Assembly: GCA_900551455.1 (NCBI GenBank)
Contig: URVV01000003.1
Location: 1 to 64,000 of the forward strand
DNA length: 64,000 nt
Origin: an uncultured Mycoplasmatota bacterium
GTDB taxonomy: Bacteria; Bacillota_I; Bacilli_A; RF39; UBA660
Direction of reading: 5' to 3'
Shown here: piece after piece, positions 26,643-34,096 of the stretch
Numbering within the stretch: the stretch's first letter is position 1
Layout: each line of letters opens with the position of its first letter
Made by a program: the position numbers and the translations under genes
Notes under the pieces: generated by a model
What the model was told of the DNA's origin: nothing
What the model saw: only the letters and a program-made list of their open reading frames with translations
Database searches by the model: none

Positions 26643-28772
26643 TTATTTATATAATTCGTAGTATTTATTGACGATTTGGGCAGATATTCTTTTAGTAACC
26701 AGACTTTGATATCCATCACCGGTACTGATATCTGGTGAGACAACGACAACGCTCATTTTGGGATTTATGCTTGGAGAATATCCGACAAAGGATGTGGTAA
26801 CGGTTTCGGTGTCTACTATATCGTCGCCATCGGTGTCTATAAAGCTTTGACTGGTTCCGGTTTTACCGCTAGAATTTTGATAATTTCCCATATATCCATA
26901 CCCTAGTCCGTTAGTTATTACTTGATTAAATCCCAGTTGTACTCTTTCAATATATTTTTTGTCAACATCTACTGTTTGCATAATTTCTGAATTTGTAGCA
27001 TAGACTAAATCGCCAAAAGCATCTTTTTCATTTGTTGCTGGGGCATATACTTCTTTTAAGAGATATGGCTTTAATTTTGTACCACCATTTGCTAGGGTGT
27101 TAATATATTGTGATAGTTGAATTGGAGTATAGGTGTCATATTGACCAATAGAAAAGTCTAATAGATATCCGGGTAAGGTTGAGGTTCCACTGTATCCTAA
27201 ACTTTCTACTGGTAAATCTATACCAGTTTTTACTCCTAATCCAAAGGAAGCATACATATCTCTATATTTAGTAAAGGCATCGTCTTTGATTTTTAAAGCT
27301 TTATTATATTGGTAATTACCTTCCCCTACTTTAATGGCTATTTTATATTGGTAAACATTTGAGGAATATCTTAGAGCATATAAATCGTCTATTTCTCCCA
27401 TTGAACGCCATGAGCATTTTTCTTTGGTATCTTTTATTTTTATGCATTCATCGTATTGTTTGGTACCAATATCTATGGCTTTATATTTGTATCCTACTAA
27501 CATAGAGGCTCCTTTTACGATGGAACCTGGAGTTACTGGTAAGGTTACAACTCCTGGTGTGTAGTCAACAATTTCTTTTTTACCATCTTTTTGGCGGACT
27601 TGTTTACCAGCCATTGCGAGGATTTCTCCAGTGTTAGGATTTGAAATTACAGCAAATGAACGGTTATAATATTTAGTATTTGGTTCGTATGAGGCTTTTA
27701 GGACTTCACTCGATAACATTTCTTCAAGATATTTTTGAAGTTCTATGTCAATAGTTAAGACTATGTCGTTCCCACGATGTCCGTAGCTTACTAATTCGTA
27801 ATTATTATTTTTGGTAACTTTATATACAGCTTTGGTACCTTTTAAGTAGTCTTCATATTGATATTCAAGGTAACTAATACCTACGCGGTCATCTAAATTA
27901 TAACCCTTCTTTAAATATATATTTGCTAATTCTTCAGGAATTCCTTGGGTGTCTGATGAAACGTTACCAAGAATTGTTTTAAAGGTATTACCATATAAAT
28001 ATATTCTTTCCCAATCTAATTTTGTATTAAAGCCATGAAGAGAGTCAATATTTTCGCTTATTTTAGCATATTCGGTTTCGGTAACGTCTTTATTTTTTAT
28101 TATTTTTTCGGCATATGAATATCCTTTATTCATTAGATAATAAATATAGGCTGTTTCTTTATCAGTATCATTATATTTATTTAATTCTGTTTCAGTGATT
28201 CTTTCATAAATTAAATTTTGAATATCAGTATCAGTTAATTTCCTTTTTCGGTAATTATCCCATTCGGAATCTTTAATGAGTTTTTTACATTCTTCTTTAT
28301 GAGTGACATAGTAAAATGTTTTTAGTTGCTTTGTGGTTAATTTTTTATAGTCTACATCAAGTATACCTGCTACGGTGTAGGCAAGTTCTATTTCTTTTTC
28401 AGTGGTAATACCATTTTCTTTTTTATAGTAAATTGTTTTAGTAGCAACATTATCTACTAAAAGGTTGTAGTTGCGATCATAAATTCTTCCCCTTGGAGCA
28501 CTTGCTCCTAAGACGGTTTTTTCTGTGGCGGTAGTTAGTTTTGTTAGGTATGTATTGTAATCTAATATTTGTAATTTAAATAATCTAATTGAAATAACTA
28601 GAAAAAGAATTATTAGAATTACTTCAACAAATATATATCTTTTGGAAATTATTTCATCTAAATTTTTATTTCCCATTTTGGTTGTTTTATTAAGAGGTTT
28701 GGTCTTTATTTTCTTTTTAGAGATATTGTGATAGGTTGTTCTATTTATATGACGATGTCTAAAGATACTCAT
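26643..28772 (-). CDS. Class B penicillin-binding protein 2 (elongation-type transpeptidase)
   Basis: About 709 residues. Short cytosolic N-terminus, transmembrane anchor (about residues 46-62), dimerisation/linker domain starting at APRGRIYDRN (92-101), then the transpeptidase domain with all three motifs: SIVK at 417-420, SSN at 480-482 and KTG at 637-639. It cross-links peptidoglycan and is the likely partner of MreC/MreD nearby. A sporulation SpoVD role is possible, but no PASTA domain follows, which favours the PBP2/MrdA type. I choose the Met at 28772 because AAAGGA lies 8 bases upstream; an earlier ATG would overlap that site. Confidence 0.9.
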   Translation of the reverse strand: MSIFRHRHINRTTYHNISKKKIKTKPLNKTTKMGNKNLDEIISKRYIFVEVILIILFLVISIRLFKLQILDYNTYLTKLTTATEKTVLGASAPRGRIYDRNYNLLVDNVATKTIYYKKENGITTEKEIELAYTVAGILDVDYKKLTTKQLKTFYYVTHKEECKKLIKDSEWDNYRKRKLTDTDIQNLIYERITETELNKYNDTDKETAYIYYLMNKGYSYAEKIIKNKDVTETEYAKISENIDSLHGFNTKLDWERIYLYGNTFKTILGNVSSDTQGIPEELANIYLKKGYNLDDRVGISYLEYQYEDYLKGTKAVYKVTKNNNYELVSYGHRGNDIVLTIDIELQKYLEEMLSSEVLKASYEPNTKYYNRSFAVISNPNTGEILAMAGKQVRQKDGKKEIVDYTPGVVTLPVTPGSIVKGASMLVGYKYKAIDIGTKQYDECIKIKDTKEKCSWRSMGEIDDLYALRYSSNVYQYKIAIKVGEGNYQYNKALKIKDDAFTKYRDMYASFGLGVKTGIDLPVESLGYSGTSTLPGYLLDFSIGQYDTYTPIQLSQYINTLANGGTKLKPYLLKEVYAPATNEKDAFGDLVYATNSEIMQTVDVDKKYIERVQLGFNQVITNGLGYGYMGNYQNSSGKTGTSQSFIDTDGDDIVDTETVTTSFVGYSPSINPKMSVVVVSPDISTGDGYQSLVTKRISAQIVNKYYELYK

Positions 28773-28857
28773 ATAGCACATCCTTTCTTAATGTTTATCT
28801 ATTTATTATTATAGCATAAATGTTTATAATTATCATAGATTTAATTAGGTGATACTG

Positions 28858-29118
28858 GTGAATAAACTATTTATTTATGATTATATAAGTAGGATTAAAA
28901 AAGAGGATATTTATAGATTTGGAATTAATCAGGGAATAAAACTTGAGGAATTTGAGATAGAGGTGCTTTTTAGTTATATTAAAAATGATTATAAGAGATT
29001 TTTTAGTAATCCTTTAGAGGTTATTGATGAGATTAAGTATAAGGTAAATAATAATACTTATGAGAAGATTTGGAATTTATATTTGCAGTATAAGGATATG
29101 ATTATGTTATTAAAATAG
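28858..29118 (+). CDS. DUF2624 (YqfT-like) small protein
   Basis: 86 residues, charged and helical: a Leu/Ile-rich N-terminus (KLFIYDYISRIKKEDIYRFG) with a helix-turn-helix-like spacing, resembling the small YqfT/DUF2624 proteins. In Bacillus yqfT neighbours the endonuclease IV gene, and here nfo is the convergent neighbour 17 bases away, which supports the call. A GTG start at 28858 with AGG 8 bases upstream is more likely than the GTG at 28849. Function unknown. Confidence 0.6.
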   Translation: MNKLFIYDYISRIKKEDIYRFGINQGIKLEEFEIEVLFSYIKNDYKRFFSNPLEVIDEIKYKVNNNTYEKIWNLYLQYKDMIMLLK

Positions 29119-29140
29119 ATAAACTATGCAACGTTTATCT
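29117..29140. terminator. Shared terminator between the DUF2624 gene and nfo
   Basis: AGATAAAC/GTTTATCT stem with T-rich tails on both strands. It spans the stop codons of both convergent genes. Confidence 0.55.
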
Positions 29141-30049
29141 ATTTTCAGTTCTTATTTTAGTTAACATTTCTTTATCAAATTTCTTGGCTCTTATCATTGA
29201 TATTTCATATTTATATGGTGGATAGATTTTTTCTTTTTCGTTTTCTTCACGTGATATATAAGGAGTTTCTAGTATTTTAGTAATATTTTTTAATCTATCG
29301 TTATAAATAATATTTATTAAAGTATCAAAACCAATACTACCAAATCCTATGTTTTCGTGGCGATCTTTATGTGATCCAATAGGATTTTTAGAGTCGTTTA
29401 TATGAATACATTTAAGATATTTTAAGCCAATGAATTTATCTAAATTATCTAGGTAGGTATTAAAGTTAGTTAGAGAAATGCCACTGTCAAAAAGATGGCA
29501 GGTATCTAGGCAAAGACCTATTTTATCTTGATATTTTATACCTTCAATAATGGTTTTTAAATCTTCCATACTGGCTCCAATTTCTGTTCCTTTTCCAGCC
29601 ATTGTTTCAAGGCAGATAGTTACATCATAGTTATTATCTAGGATTAGATTTAGACCTTTTATTATGGATGAGAGAGATTCTGATTTGGAATATCTAACAG
29701 AGGCTCCAGGATGAAGAACAATATTTTTAACTCCTAGAAGATGGGCTCTTTCTACTTCATTTTTTAAGAATGAGACAGAAAAGTCAAAGTTTTCTAGATT
29801 TCCTAAATTCACAATGTATGGAGCATGAATAATTATCTTTTCTGGATTTATATTATGTTCTTTCATTAGTTCATATGAAGCAATGGTTAATTCTTCGTTA
29901 ATAGGACTTCTTTTAGTATTTTGAGGGGCTCCAGTGTAGAACATAAAAGTATTGGCATTATATGAGAGAGCTTCTTTTACACTACCCAATAGTTGTTCAT
30001 CATTTGTAAATTTTACGTGGGAACCAATTATTAATTCATTATCTTTCAT
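29135..30049 (-). CDS. nfo: Endonuclease IV (AP endonuclease)
   Basis: Zinc-dependent AP endonuclease of base-excision repair, also important for DNA repair during spore outgrowth. 304 residues of TIM barrel with metal ligands visible in IIHAPYIVNLG, NIVLHPGA, CLETMAGKGTEIG, LCLDTCHLFDSG, HINDSKNPIGSHKDRH and the closing ILETPY. Start ATG with GGTGATATA ahead. No truncation. Confidence 0.96.
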   Translation of the reverse strand: MKDNELIIGSHVKFTNDEQLLGSVKEALSYNANTFMFYTGAPQNTKRSPINEELTIASYELMKEHNINPEKIIIHAPYIVNLGNLENFDFSVSFLKNEVERAHLLGVKNIVLHPGASVRYSKSESLSSIIKGLNLILDNNYDVTICLETMAGKGTEIGASMEDLKTIIEGIKYQDKIGLCLDTCHLFDSGISLTNFNTYLDNLDKFIGLKYLKCIHINDSKNPIGSHKDRHENIGFGSIGFDTLINIIYNDRLKNITKILETPYISREENEKEKIYPPYKYEISMIRAKKFDKEMLTKIRTENR

Positions 30050-30095
30050 TATATCACCATCTTGATTATATCATATATGTAGTTTTATGGCAAAA

Positions 30096-30119
30096 GAAAA
30101 GTAGACATTGGTCTACTTT
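30096..30119 (-). terminator. Terminator of the pilin-like gene
   Basis: AAAGTAGAC/GTCTACTTT nine-pair stem, four-base loop, then TTCTTTTG on the minus strand. Confidence 0.7.
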
Positions 30120-30134
30120 GGGTATTTGTTAATA

Positions 30135-30689
30135 TTATGCTGCTGCTTTAGTTATATCAGTTATATCTGTACAAGATTTACTGAAAATAAATTCTGCACC
30201 AACAAGTTTACCATTACTATCTGTTTTTGGAGTAGCAGTGTTGTCTGTTCCTTTTGTCCAAATTTTGGTATTATAGTATTGGCTTGTATCAGGGATTACA
30301 GCCATTACAACACAAGCTTTTCCAGTATCTGGATTTAAGTATACTTTAGCAGAAGTGAAGTTTTTTGCAGCAATTCCAGCATCTACTAGAAGGTTATTAG
30401 CTGTAGTGGTACTAGCAATAGTAGTTCCACCTGCTGTTTCAATATTTGCTAAGTTATCTAAGAAACTTTTTGATACAACTGTCTCATCGTTTCCTGACAC
30501 ATTGTATAATGAGTATTGTTCTGCTAACCAATTTTCAGCACTATCTAGGATTACTTTTAATGAGTTATTTTTTGAATTGTTAATAGTCCTAGTTATGGCT
30601 GGAATAGTTATACCTATTACTATAGCTAAGATAACAATAACGGCTAGTAATTCTACTAGAGTAAATCCTTTTCTATTTAATTTTTTCAT
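30135..30689 (-). CDS. Type IV pilin/pseudopilin-like protein
   Basis: 184 residues with a textbook prepilin N-terminus: MKKLNRKGFTLVELLAVIVI, in which the peptidase would cut after the Gly of RKG and the +5 Glu is present. The rest is an alpha-helical spine and a Thr/Ala/Asn-rich head with two Cys (GKACVV and SKSCTD) about 45 residues apart that could form a disulfide. I start at 30689 because GGAGGA lies 6 bases upstream and the leader then has the normal length. No prepilin peptidase, ATPase or other com/pil genes are nearby, so it depends on machinery encoded elsewhere. Confidence 0.85.
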   Translation of the reverse strand: MKKLNRKGFTLVELLAVIVILAIVIGITIPAITRTINNSKNNSLKVILDSAENWLAEQYSLYNVSGNDETVVSKSFLDNLANIETAGGTTIASTTTANNLLVDAGIAAKNFTSAKVYLNPDTGKACVVMAVIPDTSQYYNTKIWTKGTDNTATPKTDSNGKLVGAEFIFSKSCTDITDITKAAA

Positions 30690-30773
30690 TTTTGTTCCTC
30701 CTCTATGATTAAAATATATCACACAAGGAATTTATTGTCAATTGTAATCAGGTATTTTTGACACTACTTATTA

Positions 30774-31328
30774 TTAATCTATTTGGCTTTTATAGATAGT
30801 TATAGTTTTATTACCATAGTTACGTTCTTTGTATATGGATAGGTTTTGGTAATCTTTTTTGAAGGTTAGATTATGATGTTCTAAAATAATTAAGCCATTA
30901 TTTGTTAAGAGATTTAAGTTAATTACTTTGGTTAAGATTTTCTCATAAACATCATAATCATATGGGGGATCTACGAATATTAAATCAAATTTTATTTCTT
31001 TATTAGAAAATTCGTTAAGGGCTTTTTTCCAATCTGATAAGATAATATGAGAATTATTTTTAATATTTAGGTTTGAAATGTTTTTATGTAAGATTTTGAT
31101 TACTTCGGGATTATTATCTATAAAATAACATTCTTTGGCACCATTTGAGATAGATTCGATACCTAGTTGTCCAGAACCGGCAAATAAATCTAGAACAATA
31201 CTTTCTTTGAGATTATTTTGGATAATTCCAAATAGAGATTCTTTTACTCTATCCATAGTTGGTCTGGTACCAGTTATATTATGTCCTTCAATGTTTCTTC
31301 CTTTTAGTAAACCACTTATTACTTTCAT
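30774..31328 (-). CDS. rsmD: 16S rRNA (guanine966-N2)-methyltransferase RsmD
   Basis: 184 residues, SAM-dependent. KVISGLLKGRNIEG at the N-terminus, RPTMDRVKESLFGI, SAM motif VLDLFAGSGQLGIES, and catalytic FVDPPYDYD. It methylates G966 of 16S rRNA. It is the last gene of a ylbDEF-like block, five bases after a YlmD-like gene; in Bacillus the homologue ylbH occupies the same neighbourhood. Confidence 0.94.
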   Translation of the reverse strand: MKVISGLLKGRNIEGHNITGTRPTMDRVKESLFGIIQNNLKESIVLDLFAGSGQLGIESISNGAKECYFIDNNPEVIKILHKNISNLNIKNNSHIILSDWKKALNEFSNKEIKFDLIFVDPPYDYDVYEKILTKVINLNLLTNNGLIILEHHNLTFKKDYQNLSIYKERNYGNKTITIYKSQID

Positions 31329-31333
31329 TTTGA

Positions 31334-31990
31334 TTACTCCTTTATTATAGCAATTAAGATATTTCTTTTTTTAGTTTGATTATAGCGATATGAATAATAT
31401 TTTGAATGATTACAGTATGTACAAATTGATGTATCGGTAATATTTTTAATACCTTTATTTTTTAAGTCTGTAATGACTATTTCTTGGAGGTCTAAATAAT
31501 ATTTATTTTCTTTTTTAGTTGTATATTTATTTATATTAGAAATTTGTTTTTTAAATAAGTTATAGACGTCTATATCTACTTCAAAATGGCATTTTCTAAT
31601 AGATGGATAAAGGTAGGCAAAAATATTTTGAGGTAAGGAATTAAATTCTTCTTGCATTTTTTGGATAGTTGATAGAACAATATGATTTAGGGTTCCTTTC
31701 CATCCGGAATGAATTACTGATATTACTTTGTTTTCTTTGTCATATAAAATTATTGGAATACAATCAGCGGTTTTAATTACTAATGGGGTATTTAATTTAT
31801 TAGTAATTAGAGCATCACCTTGTGAATTGTTTTGATAATTATTATCTACTATATGGACAATATTAGAATGTATTTGTTCTAAATAGTAGTAAGTCTTAAT
31901 ATTTAATTCTCGACAGACGATAGAGATTTCTTTTGATGTAAATACATTTATGATATTTTTATCAATGTTTAAGGAAAGAGAATTATCCAT
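31334..31990 (-). CDS. Peptidoglycan-editing factor PgeF / YfiH (YlmD) family laccase-domain protein
   Basis: 218 residues from the ATG at 31990. The zinc ligands are in VIHSGWKGTLNHI, IRKCHFEVD, and CTYCNHSKYYSYR. Family members have purine nucleoside phosphorylase/adenosine deaminase activity and in E. coli prevent wrong amino acids in peptidoglycan stems. The start is set by AAGGAG 10 bases upstream, inside the end of ylbF (8-base overlap). In Bacillus this gene is with ylmE-ylmH, so its place inside the ylb block is a local rearrangement. Confidence 0.88.
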   Translation of the reverse strand: MDNSLSLNIDKNIINVFTSKEISIVCRELNIKTYYYLEQIHSNIVHIVDNNYQNNSQGDALITNKLNTPLVIKTADCIPIILYDKENKVISVIHSGWKGTLNHIVLSTIQKMQEEFNSLPQNIFAYLYPSIRKCHFEVDIDVYNLFKKQISNINKYTTKKENKYYLDLQEIVITDLKNKGIKNITDTSICTYCNHSKYYSYRYNQTKKRNILIAIIKE

Positions 31991-32285
31991 AACAGTTATG
32001 CTCCTTAGTATTAGTATATTTAGCATATTGTTTATTAATTGTTAGGATAATAAATGATAGTTTGTTATAGTATAACATATAATTTTGATAGTCAGAATTT
32101 TTAAATAATTCTTTTTTAAGAAGAATTTTTTTATTTAGATCGGACTCTTTATTATAACGAGATACTAATGATAAGATATTTGAATTTTTTTCTAATTTCT
32201 GTTTATAATAAGTTAAGTTTTTAATAAGATCTGTTTTATCTAGATTGTCTAAAAATTTATATGTCGCTTCGATTATTTCACCCAT
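31983..32285 (-). CDS. ylbF: YlbF family protein
   Basis: 100 residues, all-helical, of the YlbF/YmcA family. In Bacillus YlbF, YmcA and YaaT form a complex acting with RNase Y in mRNA maturation, competence and sporulation. Signature: a long helix pair with SRYNKESDLNKK, followed by a Met/Tyr-rich helix. The genomic place between ylbE and rsmD matches Bacillus and adds confidence. GTG/ATG region preceded by GGTGATTACAT. Confidence 0.82.
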   Translation of the reverse strand: MGEIIEATYKFLDNLDKTDLIKNLTYYKQKLEKNSNILSLVSRYNKESDLNKKILLKKELFKNSDYQNYMLYYNKLSFIILTINKQYAKYTNTKEHNCYG

Positions 32286-32313
32286 GTAATCACCTGAATA
32301 TATAATATCATAT

Positions 32314-32535
32314 TTATTTTAAGACATCAAGAAAGGTTTTTACCATTTCAATATTATCCATAATTTTATTTAGTTTATCTGTTGGTTTTAACTTGTATTT
32401 ATCTTTCATATCTTCTAAAAACTGTTTGTAGTAGAAATTTGAACGGTTTAGATATTTATACCAGTAAGAGTTTTCTCTTAGAAAGGTTCTTTGGCGAGGA
32501 TCTTCTAAAATTTTATATTGAATATCTAGAGTCAT
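32314..32535 (-). CDS. ylbE: YlbE-like protein
   Basis: 73 residues of the YlbE-like family: QYKILEDPRQRTFLRENSYW then YKYLNR. Function unknown. The start overlaps the ylbD stop (TAATGA), as expected for a translationally coupled pair, and ylbF follows 28 bases later. The synteny with Bacillus ylbD-ylbE-ylbF is what makes this short gene recognisable. Confidence 0.82.
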   Translation of the reverse strand: MTLDIQYKILEDPRQRTFLRENSYWYKYLNRSNFYYKQFLEDMKDKYKLKPTDKLNKIMDNIEMVKTFLDVLK

Positions 32536-32876
32536 TAATCATCAAACCTTTTATATATTGCTCTTGGTTTATAAGTATCTACTTTAGTGCTTGATTTACT
32601 TGCAAAAAGATCACTAAATAAGCCAACAGCTTTACTTAAGGAATTTACACCATCTTGTAGTTTATCAACATCGATATTTTTGGCTAGGGATATTACATCA
32701 TTTAAGGTGGTGCTTTTCTGACTTTTTGTTCGATATTCGTCCCAAACAGTACTCTCTTCACCATACATATCATATAATTCATAGAATTTTTGCCATGTCA
32801 TAGTACCATCTTTAATATAGTTAGCAAATGTGGGATTAGACTTAACAAATGTTTTAAAGTTATCTAAGTTACTCAT
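32535..32876 (-). CDS. ylbD: YlbD-like (predicted spore coat) protein
   Basis: 113 residues: LDNFKTFVKSNPTFANYIKD, GTMTWQKFYELYDMYGE and a C-terminal Lys/Arg-rich tail. This is the YlbD family, annotated as a coat protein in Bacillus. Together with the SASP gene it supports a spore-forming lifestyle. First gene of the ylbD-ylbE-ylbF-pgeF-rsmD unit; divergent from the lipoprotein gene. Confidence 0.82.
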   Translation of the reverse strand: MSNLDNFKTFVKSNPTFANYIKDGTMTWQKFYELYDMYGEESTVWDEYRTKSQKSTTLNDVISLAKNIDVDKLQDGVNSLSKAVGLFSDLFASKSSTKVDTYKPRAIYKRFDD

Positions 32877-32916
32877 TTTATCACCTATTTAATTATATGT
32901 AAACTTGATTTTTTAT

Positions 32917-32947
32917 TTGACATAATATAGTAAATTAGTGTTATAAT
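32917..32947 (+). promoter_or_regulatory. Promoter of the lipoprotein gene
   Basis: Perfect TTGACA and TATAAT with a 19-base spacer, 26 bases before the ATG. Confidence 0.6.
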
Positions 32948-32973
32948 ATTTTTATATGATATAAGGAGGTTAT

Positions 32974-33441
32974 ATGAAAAGAAAATATTTATTATTATTA
33001 GTTATTTTTTGTATGTTAATTAGTGGGTGTTCTAATAGCAATAAAACTAAGGATGTGAAAACTTCAGGAGAATTTAATACGGTTGCTTTAAATAATAATT
33101 TTACAGTTTATGATAATATTAGTAATTATGAGAATACTGATTATATTTTAGAGGCAAAGATAGCTAAAATAAATGAGAATGATGCGATTGAGATGGTTAT
33201 TTATAAGGATGTTGAGAGTGCTAAAAAGGTTCAGGAAAAACAGGTAGAACAGTTTAGTGTACGAAAGAATACTGGGGCTTCAATAGACAAGGATAAAGGT
33301 AGTAATTATTATAAGTATGTAATGATTTCTAATAATATGTATATGGTTAGTTCTAGGATTGATAATACTTTGGTTTTTTGTATGACAAGTTTAAATAATA
33401 AAGATAGTTTTTCAAAGTTTATAGATCAACTTGGATATTAA
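32974..33441 (+). CDS. DUF4358-like lipoprotein
   Basis: 155 residues with a lipoprotein signal: basic MKRK, hydrophobic core, lipobox LISGC with the modified Cys at residue 19. The mature part (DAIEMVIYKDVESAKKVQEK, SNYYKYVMISNNMYMVSS) looks like the small DUF4358 lipoproteins of gut Firmicutes, an alpha/beta domain of unknown role. Outer face of the membrane. AAGGAGG is 5 bases from the ATG, which predicts strong translation. Confidence 0.72.
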   Translation: MKRKYLLLLVIFCMLISGCSNSNKTKDVKTSGEFNTVALNNNFTVYDNISNYENTDYILEAKIAKINENDAIEMVIYKDVESAKKVQEKQVEQFSVRKNTGASIDKDKGSNYYKYVMISNNMYMVSSRIDNTLVFCMTSLNNKDSFSKFIDQLGY

Positions 33442-33445
33442 GTTA

Positions 33446-33483
33446 AAATGAATAAAAAGCAAAATACTTTTTATTCATTTTTA
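33446..33483. terminator. Bidirectional terminator between the lipoprotein gene and tspO
   Basis: Perfect 14-pair stem AAATGAATAAAAAG/CTTTTTATTCATTT with T-runs on both strands. Confidence 0.8.
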
Positions 33484-33906
33484 TATTATAAATGTTAAAT
33501 TTAAAATAGCGGCTATTATTAACCAGATAAGATATGGGATCTGGAGATATCCAGAGAGTTTATCTTTTGAAAGAAATTCTTTTATCATAATAGAAACTAG
33601 AATAATTAATATAAGAATCCAGATAAATGCTAAGGTAAATAGTTTAAATTTGAAAAAGATAAATACCCATAGATAGTTAAATATTAATTGAATTAGGTAT
33701 ATTCTTGGAAGATAATTTTCTTTTAGATAAATTCTTGCTGAGGAGATACCCATTAGGGTATATAGTATTGTCCAGACGACAGGAAAGATCCAGGATGGAA
33801 GGATGCTGTCAATATGAGAATTTGGAACGGTTAATAATCCCACTAAGGCTCCTAATATGATAGGAGTTAAAATAAAAATAATTAATATTTTAGTTTTTGA
33901 CTTCAT
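33481..33906 (-). CDS. TspO/MBR family protein
   Basis: 141 residues with five transmembrane segments, the TspO fold. LPSWIFPVVWTILYTLMGIS is the family signature at the end of TM1/TM2, and FNYLWVFIFF follows in TM3. TspO proteins bind porphyrins and cholesterol-like ligands and are linked to stress; the ligand here is unknown. It stands alone, convergent with the lipoprotein gene and sharing a terminator. Confidence 0.9.
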   Translation of the reverse strand: MKSKTKILIIFILTPIILGALVGLLTVPNSHIDSILPSWIFPVVWTILYTLMGISSARIYLKENYLPRIYLIQLIFNYLWVFIFFKFKLFTLAFIWILILIILVSIMIKEFLSKDKLSGYLQIPYLIWLIIAAILNLTFII

Positions 33907-34061
33907 TAGTCCTCCTTTATAATAGTATAAGGAAAAAATAGGAAAATATTTCTACTTTTAATTATTTTCTTTAATTAGTAATAAAATCTTCATTTTAAGT
34001 AATGTTCTACCCTTTTTATTTTTAATTCAATAGTTAGTTTGATACTTTATTTTCAAGAGAA

Positions 34062-34091
34062 AAGATTATTAACCAAATGATTAATAATCTT
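34062..34091 (-). terminator. Terminator of the GntR/ABC operon
   Basis: AAGATTATTAA/TTAATAATCTT 11-pair stem, then TTCTC on the minus strand, 6 bases after the permease stop. Confidence 0.6.
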
Positions 34092-34096
34092 TGTTT

